Assembly (NCBI GenBank): GCA_937892665.1
Contig: CALBJF010000171.1
Coordinates: forward strand, 1-13,195
Reading direction: 5' to 3'
DNA: 13,195 nt
Origin: an uncultured euryarchaeote
GTDB lineage: Archaea > Thermoplasmatota > Poseidoniia > Poseidoniales > Poseidoniaceae
Shown: one piece after another, positions 7,269 to 13,195 of the stretch
Layout of the letters: the number at the start of each line of letters is the position of its first letter
Numbering within the stretch: position 1 is the stretch's first letter
Made by a program: the position numbers and the translations under genes
Notes under the pieces: generated by a model
Told to the model about the DNA's origin: nothing
Database searches by the model: none
The model's input: only the letters and a program-made list of their open reading frames with translations

Positions 7269-8513
7269 ATGTCAGACCAAATTTTAGAACAATACGGAAA
7301 TGTAACAATCTATACGGAACCAAACCATCCTTCTCCAATTTACCATGTTGAAGGATCTGTTGCACCCAACCCCCATGGAGATCTTGCAGTACTTTTCGAA
7401 GATGATAATCTCGAAGAGGTGATGTATAACGGCGGAACACAGTGTGTCAAAGTTGCTCATCGAGAGCATGGTATGTGCCGCACAAATGTTTGGATCAATG
7501 ATGAAGCTGGAATGCAAATTGCAAAGAACATTGCTGGTTTCACAAACGTTCCACTTGGAGATGGACCTGGAATGGTACCTATCTTCGATGGACGCCTTCC
7601 GGATGGATCCCGTGTTAACGGAACAATCCCACCCGTTTCACCAGATGGACCAACACTCACGATTCGTAAATTCAAGGAAGATCCGCTAACAATGATTGAC
7701 CTCGTCAAATTTGGGACTGTCAATTCAAGACTTGCCGCTATGATGTGGGTTTGGATTGAAGGACTCGACAGCCGACCTGCAAACTTCGTTATTGCAGGAG
7801 GTACTGGTTCTGGTAAAACTACGACTCTGAATTGTCTTGGAATGTACATCCCATGGAGTCGCCGACTCCTTACTGTCGAAGATACTGCAGAATTACAAGT
7901 ATACCACGACCACTGGCTACGTATGGAAACAAGAAGAGAACGTCCTGATGGAACACCAGAAGTCGACATGAATGACTGTTTGAAATCGAGCCTACGTATG
8001 AGACCTGACAGAATTATTGTTGGAGAAGTACGTGGACCTGAATGTGCTACGCTCCTTACTGCAATGAATACTGGTCACGACGGTTCCTTTGGAAGCCTTC
8101 ACGCAAACACTGCTCAAGAAACAGTAACGAGAATGATTAATCCACCGATGAATGTACCTCCAATTATGCTTACAGGTCTCGACTTGATTATAATTCAAGC
8201 ACGACTGCACGTTAATGGAAAAACTGCACGTAAGATTACAGAAGTTGCTGAAATCGCAGGAATGGAAGGATCAAAACCTCGTCTCAACACAATCTGGAAG
8301 TACAATGCCCATACTGATCAAATCGAAGAAACTGGAATCCCTTCCAATCTCAGAGAAGTCATTTGTAGAGCAGCAGGTGTAACTCCCGATGTTTTCGAGA
8401 AGCACGTTAATCAACGACAACAAATCATTGAAGATTTAGTTGCTCGTGGAATCTCTGATATTCAATCAGTTACAACTGTCGTGCAGAACTTCTACGCTCA
8501 GAACAGTCATTGA
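7269..8513 (+). CDS. TadA/FlaI-type secretion ATPase
   Basis: 414 residues. Hexameric cytoplasmic motor of the type II/IV secretion superfamily, which drives assembly of pili or filaments. Visible motifs in order: an N-terminal domain with DNLEEVMYNGG (about 46-56) and LPDGSRVNGTIPPVSPDGP (110-128), TIRKF, Walker A GGTGSGKT (177-184), Asp box VEDTAEL (203-209), Walker B IIVGEVRG (249-256) and His box GSLHAN (275-280). All catalytic landmarks are intact. The protein is shorter than typical FlaI and has no long N-terminal extension, which fits an archaeal Tad-like ATPase rather than a complete archaellum motor; no FlaH-like KaiC gene is nearby. GAGGTGA (7258-7264) lies 4 bases before the ATG. 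Its stop overlaps the stop of the opposing gene by 7 bp (8507-8513). Confidence 0.93.
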   Translation: MSDQILEQYGNVTIYTEPNHPSPIYHVEGSVAPNPHGDLAVLFEDDNLEEVMYNGGTQCVKVAHREHGMCRTNVWINDEAGMQIAKNIAGFTNVPLGDGPGMVPIFDGRLPDGSRVNGTIPPVSPDGPTLTIRKFKEDPLTMIDLVKFGTVNSRLAAMMWVWIEGLDSRPANFVIAGGTGSGKTTTLNCLGMYIPWSRRLLTVEDTAELQVYHDHWLRMETRRERPDGTPEVDMNDCLKSSLRMRPDRIIVGEVRGPECATLLTAMNTGHDGSFGSLHANTAQETVTRMINPPMNVPPIMLTGLDLIIIQARLHVNGKTARKITEVAEIAGMEGSKPRLNTIWKYNAHTDQIEETGIPSNLREVICRAAGVTPDVFEKHVNQRQQIIEDLVARGISDIQSVTTVVQNFYAQNSH

Positions 8514-10261
8514 TTGTCTTGAAGTCTAAGTCTCGCTAGCAAAGCATCGACATGGTCAATCTTTCCACGAACATTCCCCACACGGTCCGAAGCATCTGCA
8601 ACAGAATCGGCGAGTTCTAGTTCAGGTTCTTCTTCTTGAACCTGTTTTGGTTTGAATGTAGCAGCCAAAGCCCTCAGTTCAGCAACAATTGCATCGACTT
8701 GATCATCACTGACAAGAATGCCCGGTGCTAGCCGTGGGATTTGATTCGGAGTAAGATATCCCAATTCAGTTCCAATAATTCCTGCACATGCAAGGACTCG
8801 AGGGCGTAATTCGCTAGTATTGACAAGATAGCCTTTCGATTCTAGGAAACGAATAATCAAACTTTGTTGTCCTTCAGAAAAGTCGCCTTCACTGGATTCA
8901 AGTACAGTCTCAACAAGAGATTCAAAGGAACCAAGGTTTCTCTCAAGTCGCTCAATTGTTCGACGACTTTGGTCAGGAAGATGGATTGCTCCGTGATAGA
9001 GAATTCTCAACAAGCGGTTCTTTCTAGCTGCAATAGGATCCTGTAATTCTTCTGCCTCACTGATCTCAAGATGCAAATCAAACAAAGCGTGAAGTCGGCC
9101 AGATACAGCAGGACTTCTCAAATCTAAGCCTTTAGAACGGGCTTCTTCTTCAAATTCCATTCGTGCCTGAACTAAGTTCCCTTTCTGTCCAGCTACAATT
9201 TCTGGAATGCGTTCTCTCATATGAGGCCGGATTTGTTCAAACATTCGAATTGCTTCACGTTCCGACCAAGAACCCGGTTTTGCTGAAAGTGCATTTTGCT
9301 CTTGTTCAGATCGATATGATACTTCCATGATAATGGTTCGAATTGCATCTTGAACACGTTGTATTTCGACAGAGAAACCATGCGTCGCAAGACCTGATAT
9401 GAAGGCACTCATATCTTCCATGTCAGTAGTGCTGCCAACAAGAAGATAGTCGCGTGCTGCTGCTTCAACTTCAGCCCTTCGAGCATTAATTTCTAAAAGA
9501 GCCCCCTCTTCTTCCAGCGTTGGTTCTTCTAGAGGCATTTCTTGCAGCATTGGCGGTACATCTTGAACCTCTTGGAGAGGTGCTAGAGATTGAAGCGATT
9601 CATCTATAGAAGCTGCGATATCAGCAAGAGAAGCATCAAGTCCTTCATCTTCCATTTCTCCAATGAGTTCAGACTCTTGTTCGAACGTCCATCCTTCTGG
9701 ATTTTGTTCAGTGAATGTTACCACTTTCGCATCAATTGTTGTTGCTTGAGTAGGAGCCTCACCATCTCCTGATGGCGATGGAATGTTAATTGTTGGGCCG
9801 TTCCTCTTCAAAGAACGTTTTATTGTACCCCAATTTTTGTGTTGTGCTGAGAGAACACCTGCGACTCGAATTAGCAGTGTTTGTCGATTTCCTGAGCGAG
9901 GGAGTTCCAATGCTTTACACAGCGAGTGGAGATCTTCCTTGGACAATTTCTCAAGTTTATCTTCCCTGAGTTGCTTCGGATCATGATTCAGATGGAGGTA
10001 CAAGCGTTGTCTTCGAGTTCTAAGTGAACCTGTTTTCTTAATTCCAAAGACCCCAAGTAAGTCTCCCAAGTCACTGTTTAGAATGACGCGCAACCCATCA
10101 ATTGTGAGATCCCAATCTGAAAGAATAAGATCACGAATAAGTTGTGCTCGAAGAAATTCAACAGAACCATTCTTTGCTAACCCATATGCTGAAGCAATTT
10201 CCTTAAGGTCTTCAAGACGCGCCTGATAGAGTTCAGACAAGAGACTTGAACGATCACTCAT
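8507..10261 (-). CDS. large SAP-repeat protein of unknown function
   Basis: 584 residues from the ATG at 10261. The N-terminus has three SAP-like helix-turn-helix repeats, at about 8-45 (LEDLKEIASAYGLAKNGS), 52-90 (LGDLLGVFGIKKTGSLRTRR) and 100-135 (KEDLHSLCKALELPRSGNRQ). SAP motifs commonly bind DNA. Then comes an acidic, proline-rich linker (about 170-270) and a long helical part with no known motif that I recognise, ending in another acidic stretch and a basic/leucine tail. A longer in-frame form starts at TTG 10372 and adds 37 residues, but it has no ribosome site, and the added segment does not look like SAP sequence. AGGTG 5 bases before ATG 10261 favours the shorter form. The helical body could mediate oligomerisation. 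Convergent with the ATPase gene, so not in its operon. Confidence 0.78.
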   Translation of the reverse strand: MSDRSSLLSELYQARLEDLKEIASAYGLAKNGSVEFLRAQLIRDLILSDWDLTIDGLRVILNSDLGDLLGVFGIKKTGSLRTRRQRLYLHLNHDPKQLREDKLEKLSKEDLHSLCKALELPRSGNRQTLLIRVAGVLSAQHKNWGTIKRSLKRNGPTINIPSPSGDGEAPTQATTIDAKVVTFTEQNPEGWTFEQESELIGEMEDEGLDASLADIAASIDESLQSLAPLQEVQDVPPMLQEMPLEEPTLEEEGALLEINARRAEVEAAARDYLLVGSTTDMEDMSAFISGLATHGFSVEIQRVQDAIRTIIMEVSYRSEQEQNALSAKPGSWSEREAIRMFEQIRPHMRERIPEIVAGQKGNLVQARMEFEEEARSKGLDLRSPAVSGRLHALFDLHLEISEAEELQDPIAARKNRLLRILYHGAIHLPDQSRRTIERLERNLGSFESLVETVLESSEGDFSEGQQSLIIRFLESKGYLVNTSELRPRVLACAGIIGTELGYLTPNQIPRLAPGILVSDDQVDAIVAELRALAATFKPKQVQEEEPELELADSVADASDRVGNVRGKIDHVDALLARLRLQDNQ

Positions 10262-10266
10262 AAGGG

Positions 10267-10271
10267 CACCT
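10267..10271 (-). promoter_or_regulatory. Shine-Dalgarno fixing the SAP-protein start
   Basis: On the minus strand AGGTG (10267-10271) is followed by CCCTT and the ATG at 10261-10259, a spacing of 5 bases. The TTG at 10372 has nothing comparable. Confidence 0.6.
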
Positions 10272-10289
10272 AAGCCTCGTTGTTCCCTT

Positions 10290-10303
10290 ACAGTATATGT
10301 GGT
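10290..10303 (-). promoter_or_regulatory. candidate TATA box for the SAP-protein gene
   Basis: ACATATACTGTA on the minus strand (TATAT core 10294-10298) is centred about 35 bases before ATG 10261. A start of transcription about 26 bases downstream would leave a leader of roughly 10 bases containing AGGTG, typical for archaea. If correct, the TTG at 10372 cannot be the start. No clear BRE is seen, so this is only suggestive. The plus-strand side of this divergent region (10373-10439) holds an AT-rich stretch at about 10378-10392 that could serve the opposite gene. Confidence 0.35.
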
Positions 10304-10439
10304 TTCGCTGTCAAGACATGCCAAATCGTACGGTTTCGAAGGATGAATATGTTGTTCAACATCGTATTTCAATCGAAGAAAGAAGAAAATTGGCTAAACC
10401 TTCAAACACGTTCGACTCACAGGACAGATTGGTGAATCC

Positions 10440-11057
10440 ATGTCAAGTGCAGAAAAAACAGCCCGTTCTATGCTAAAACAAGCGCATGAATTAGGCAATA
10501 CACTTCGGGATATTGTTCGAAGAGACCTTGCAGATGAGTCTAGGCGTTTCAACGATACTCTCAATGAGCGTATTCAGTTGGCAAGTGAAGCGATTGTACA
10601 GTCAGTCAAGGCCAAAGAAGCGATTGCTGCGGGCGCATCTTCACTCAGCTCACGCTTGGACAAGGCGTATCGGAAATATTCGAAAAACAGTAATCTCGAA
10701 GAATTTAGAAATATTCTCCGGAACTCATTGCACGAGATCCACCAATTACGGGAACAACACGAAACAGTTGCTCAATCCATGAGAGAGGCTCAAACTCCAA
10801 GCAGAAGTGCAGTTGAAATCGTTGAACGCTTTGCTGTCGAACTTCAACGTGCAGCAGGTTCTTGGGAAGCAACAAGCCGAGAGATCGATGAAATTATTGG
10901 CAACCTATGCGACCCAAATCCTGCAGTTTCCTTAGTGGATTTAGAAAAATACCTTCTCGATAACGGCTTTGAAGTGATTCTTGCAGGAGATAACCGAACC
11001 CCAGAGTCAATTGAACACGCTCGTAAAGAACTCGGTCATTCAGATTCATCTGAATGA
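10440..11057 (+). CDS. coiled-coil protein of unknown function
   Basis: 205 residues, almost entirely helical and rich in Glu, Arg, Gln and Ala. Residues 1-130 read as long amphipathic helices (MSSAEKTARSMLKQAHEL, then SRRFNDTLNERIQLASEAIV and HEIHQLREQHETVAQSMREA). A second helical part covers 135-160, and a short alpha/beta end follows at about 170-205 (SLVDLEKYLLDNGFEVILAG). There is no signal peptide, membrane segment or catalytic motif. It could be a structural or adaptor protein; I do not recognise a family. GGTGA (10431-10435) sits 4 bases before the ATG. Divergent from the SAP-repeat gene, which is also helical, with 178 bases between the starts; a shared control region is possible. 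The 3' end overlaps the opposing HemC-like gene by 22 bp. It ends in HSDSSE. Confidence 0.72.
   Translation: MSSAEKTARSMLKQAHELGNTLRDIVRRDLADESRRFNDTLNERIQLASEAIVQSVKAKEAIAAGASSLSSRLDKAYRKYSKNSNLEEFRNILRNSLHEIHQLREQHETVAQSMREAQTPSRSAVEIVERFAVELQRAAGSWEATSREIDEIIGNLCDPNPAVSLVDLEKYLLDNGFEVILAGDNRTPESIEHARKELGHSDSSE
11036..11057. repeat. perfect palindrome filling the convergent gene overlap
   Basis: TCATTCAGAT (11036-11045), two bases TC, then ATCTGAATGA (11048-11057): ten base pairs of perfect inverted symmetry, with the outermost bases being the two stop codons (TGA on plus 11055-11057; TGA on minus 11038-11036). The palindrome boundaries equal the overlap exactly. No T-run follows on either side, so it is not a standard terminator, but it could act as a hairpin in both transcripts. 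It forces both proteins to end in HSD(S/E)SE. Confidence 0.85.
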
Positions 11058-12208
11058 AGATTCATCATTGCTGGGCGTTCTTCGTGGAACTCATCTGGTA
11101 ATCCGTAGATACGTCTGTTTGTTGCTTCATGCGGAGATGTAAGAGCCGAAAGCATATTGCCCCATTCTTGTAAGAGATTAATCATAGAAATACGATGCCC
11201 ATCAACTTGACCGACACGTTCAGCAGAAGCACTAACTCTGCCATCAAGGCCTAAGGTTTCGATTCGCATTTCTAATCGCTTACCTGCGTTTTTAACATTT
11301 GATTCAGGGTCGATCATTGCTTCCATTGTCCAATCATCATTGATTCTTTTTGCTTCTCGGAGAATAGTCCCGACCCCACGCTGCTCAACGTGCACACCTG
11401 TAATCGAAACAAGATGGCCAGGGATACTTTCCAAAATCTTCGATTCGATTCGATATGATAATTCAGCGGAATGATCGATGATATGCTCCACTCGCCCCTT
11501 AGGGAAACCAACTCTCCCAACAAGGAGTGTGAAGCCATCGAGTGGGGGTGGGATAAATCGTGCACGTTCAGGTGAACCACGTTGGAGCCCAAGAGTATGA
11601 CGTCTTGTCCTCGATGAGAGAAGATTATACTGGGAACGCTTCACAACATATCCATCGATTTCACCCTCTATTCTGAGGCTTTCCATAGCCTCGATTTCTT
11701 CGCGACTTCCAGCCTCACAATCTCCAAGATTAACTTCAACCGAGGTTTGTAGCACGATATCGCGTCGTAGCCTCATCAGTTGCCTTCGAAGAAGTTCATG
11801 ATCACAAAAAATTATAGCATTTTTAACTAAATATTCTGGTTTATCTTCACTGACCATGACCCATGTAGGCTCTCTGCGAGGTAAAAGGCCGATAATAGAG
11901 AACTCGGAAGTTCGGTGTTGGGTCCAATCGGTTGGACTCATGGCAACTACATCACCCAAACCATCCGATAGAATGGAAAGGGCATCTTGAATCGTTGGGG
12001 TTTGTTTTAGAACAGCATCAAAGGTTCTACTTCGTTGCTCGAGTGTTTTTTCGATTTGCAGGCGTACCCCATCGCCATGGGATGTAGTGGATAGAAACAC
12101 TAGTCGTTCGTTTTCCAAAGCCTCACCTCGGCCGAAACACAGGTCTCGGCGTTTTATGGGCAGAGACCACTCGTTAAGAAGGGCACCCTTGTGGAGGTTA
12201 ATGTGCAA
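11036..12208 (-). CDS. diverged porphobilinogen deaminase (HemC)-like protein, cofactor cysteine missing
   Basis: 390 residues from TTG 12208. True HemC condenses four porphobilinogens to hydroxymethylbilane, using a dipyrromethane cofactor tied to a cysteine. This protein follows the HemC order: FLSTTSHGDG (38-47) for the IxTTGD strand, DVVAMSPTDW (86-95) for the 'HSxKDxP' motif with the aspartate D94 kept, LLPRREP (108-114), ELLRRQLMRLRRD (138-150) for 'SSLRRxxQL', GEIDGYVVK (182-190) for 'GxYDAIVLA', and FIPPPLDGFTLLVGR (218-232) for 'PAPGQGALA'. In the third domain the place of the conserved cysteine reads PGHLVSITG (263-271); its only cysteines are at 24, 135 and 164. A length of 390 exceeds the usual about 300. 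The HemC link is by motif order only. Start uncertain: no ribosome site, and it overlaps the divergent gene start. Confidence 0.6.
   Translation of the reverse strand: MHINLHKGALLNEWSLPIKRRDLCFGRGEALENERLVFLSTTSHGDGVRLQIEKTLEQRSRTFDAVLKQTPTIQDALSILSDGLGDVVAMSPTDWTQHRTSEFSIIGLLPRREPTWVMVSEDKPEYLVKNAIIFCDHELLRRQLMRLRRDIVLQTSVEVNLGDCEAGSREEIEAMESLRIEGEIDGYVVKRSQYNLLSSRTRRHTLGLQRGSPERARFIPPPLDGFTLLVGRVGFPKGRVEHIIDHSAELSYRIESKILESIPGHLVSITGVHVEQRGVGTILREAKRINDDWTMEAMIDPESNVKNAGKRLEMRIETLGLDGRVSASAERVGQVDGHRISMINLLQEWGNMLSALTSPHEATNRRIYGLPDEFHEERPAMMNLHSDESE
12151..12160 (+). promoter_or_regulatory. candidate TATA box for the polyprenyl synthase gene
   Basis: GTTTTATGGG lies inside the 5' end of the HemC-like gene. 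Transcription starting about 27 bases downstream (near 12181) would give a leader containing GGAGGTTA and the GTG at 12203. It matches the archaeal TATA consensus only in part. Confidence 0.3.
12193..12200 (+). promoter_or_regulatory. Shine-Dalgarno for a GTG start at 12203
   Basis: GGAGGTTA ends 2 bases before GTG 12203-12205, with 4 bases between GGAGGT and the GTG. It includes part of the alternative GTG start at 12191, so if the site is used, translation begins at 12203, four residues later than the longest frame. Confidence 0.45.
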
Positions 12209-13186
12209 GCAATTAGCGAAGCGGAACTAAACCGCCTTGAAGACTTGCGTAAGCAAGTGAATCAAGCGCTCAATTTAATGATTGAAAAGGAACTCGGAAA
12301 TGGGGCAGGAGAAGTCGCTGAACTTGCTGGTGAGATGCTCTTATCCGGCGGGAAAAGACTACGTCCCTTACTTGCAATCATCGCCTATGAGGTCGCAGGC
12401 GGAAAAAATATCGAAGAGATAATGAATTTGGCACTGTCTTTCGAATTCATTCATACTGCGACGCTTGTCCATGATGACATCAATGATGCTGCAAAACAGC
12501 GTCGCGGAATTACAACCCTGCATGAACGAGCGGGACAAGCAAAGGCGATTATCGCTGGAGATTGGTTGTTCGTTCATGGTTTTGGACTTGGTGGATTGTA
12601 TACGAAATCAATCATTGATCTCGTGACAAATTGCTGTGCAAACATCGCAATTTCCGAGTTCATGCAACTCGATCATGTCCTCAACCTCTCAACCTCACCA
12701 GAGGATTACTTACAAATCGTACGTGGGAAAACTGCAGGACCATTTGCTGCTGGCTGCGAGGCTGCTGCAATCGTTGCAGGAGCAAGTCAGTCAGATGCTG
12801 AAGCATTGGGACGCTTCGGCATGGAATTAGGAATCGCATTCCAACTCATGGACGATCTTCTTGACCTCCAAGGCGACGAACGAATGGGTAAACCACGAGG
12901 TGCTGATGTAATCGAAGGAAAGATGACACTTCCCTTAATTCACGCTTTGACGCTTCTACACGGAGAGAAAAGAAAGAAACTCTCAGCCATTCTCCAACAG
13001 TTTACTGACAAGAACTGGGACGAACTAATGGGTTTGCTCGAAACCTCTGACTCTCTTGGTTATTCTCAACTACTGGTAAGAACGCATCTTGAGCGAGCAA
13101 CGCTTGAACTCCAACGATTTCCGGACTCGCTCTCTAAATCTCTTCTGATGCGGATTGTTGAACATGTCCATCAGCGACACATGTGA
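12203..13186 (+). CDS. long-chain polyprenyl diphosphate synthase
   Basis: Trans-prenyltransferase that adds isopentenyl units head-to-tail to an allylic diphosphate, 327 residues from GTG 12203 (331 from GTG 12191). The family motifs are complete: GGKRLRP near residue 50; the first aspartate-rich motif DDIND at about 91-95, followed by KQRRG; AGDWLF; the GK-T motif in VRGKTAGPF; and the second aspartate-rich motif DDLLD at about 217-221, followed by a GKMTLPLIHAL segment. The residue five positions before the first motif is alanine (HTATLVHDD). In this family a small residue there goes with longer products, whereas Phe or Tyr gives C15-C20. This suggests quinone side-chain synthesis (or C25+ lipids) rather than the basic geranylgeranyl pool; that is inference. 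Right after the stop is a GGTGA site for the next gene. Confidence 0.9.
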   Translation: MQAISEAELNRLEDLRKQVNQALNLMIEKELGNGAGEVAELAGEMLLSGGKRLRPLLAIIAYEVAGGKNIEEIMNLALSFEFIHTATLVHDDINDAAKQRRGITTLHERAGQAKAIIAGDWLFVHGFGLGGLYTKSIIDLVTNCCANIAISEFMQLDHVLNLSTSPEDYLQIVRGKTAGPFAAGCEAAAIVAGASQSDAEALGRFGMELGIAFQLMDDLLDLQGDERMGKPRGADVIEGKMTLPLIHALTLLHGEKRKKLSAILQQFTDKNWDELMGLLETSDSLGYSQLLVRTHLERATLELQRFPDSLSKSLLMRIVEHVHQRHM

Positions 13187-13191
13187 GGTGA
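13186..13191 (+). promoter_or_regulatory. Shine-Dalgarno of a gene beyond the right edge
   Basis: AGGTGA follows the stop of the polyprenyl synthase at once, and the window ends a few bases later. The same AGGTGA pattern precedes the starts at 5948 and 7269, so another plus-strand gene of this operon probably begins just outside. Confidence 0.4.
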
Positions 13192-13195
13192 AGAC

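Noticed and set aside
7457..7969. 170-codon minus-strand frame
   Set aside because: It lies wholly inside the ATPase gene, is Ser/Pro/Arg rich without motifs, and the ATPase carries all its catalytic boxes in the other frame.
11036..11057. Palindrome as a classic intrinsic terminator
   Set aside because: No T-run follows on either strand, and the loop is only two bases, so the standard terminator form is absent.

Overview
The window reads as archaeal chromosome, most likely from the Thermoplasmatota/Euryarchaeota side and plausibly marine group II or III (Poseidoniia-like). The main reasons are a euryarchaeal-type RPA gene with its COG3390 partner, an archaeal FlaI/TadA-like secretion ATPase with single-domain FlaJ/TadC-like membrane subunits, a TldD/TldE pair, and ribosome-binding sites of the archaeal GGAGGTGA type close to many starts. 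The lineage is an inference; no rRNA or tRNA gene lies in the window. Base composition looks moderate and even, and I see no insertion sequence, CRISPR array, integrase or attachment site.

Layout. (1) 1-2755, plus strand: tldD (cut by the left edge) and tldE/pmbA, overlapping at ATGA; together they would form the two-subunit TldD/TldE metalloprotease. (2) 2756-2898: a spacer with a possible 30-residue leader ORF and a small inverted repeat. (3) 2899-5525, plus: RPA large subunit and a COG3390 RPA-associated protein, coupled through TAATG; a single-stranded-DNA-binding operon. (4) 5584-8513, plus: a compact four-gene cluster of a small protein whose sequence pattern recalls phage tail/baseplate proteins, two membrane-platform subunits and a TadA/FlaI-type ATPase. 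No pilin or prepilin peptidase is visible. (5) 8507-10261, minus: a large uncharacterised protein with three N-terminal SAP-like repeats, tail-to-tail with the ATPase gene. (6) 10440-11057, plus: a helical coiled-coil protein, divergent from the SAP protein. (7) 11036-12208, minus: a diverged porphobilinogen deaminase (HemC) homologue that appears to lack the cofactor-anchoring cysteine. (8) 12191/12203-13186, plus: a long-chain polyprenyl diphosphate synthase. A Shine-Dalgarno sequence sits at the right edge for a further gene.

Most unusual points. The 22-bp overlap between the coiled-coil gene and the HemC-like gene is itself a 10+2+10 perfect inverted repeat spanning both stop codons, so both proteins end in near-identical HSD-x-SE tails. 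A phage-tail-like protein heads a Tad-like secretion cluster. The HemC homologue keeps the general HemC layout, the aspartate motif and the double arginine but not the cysteine. The genes for the HemC homologue and the polyprenyl synthase have overlapping divergent 5' ends, so one start may be misplaced or a promoter is embedded in coding sequence.
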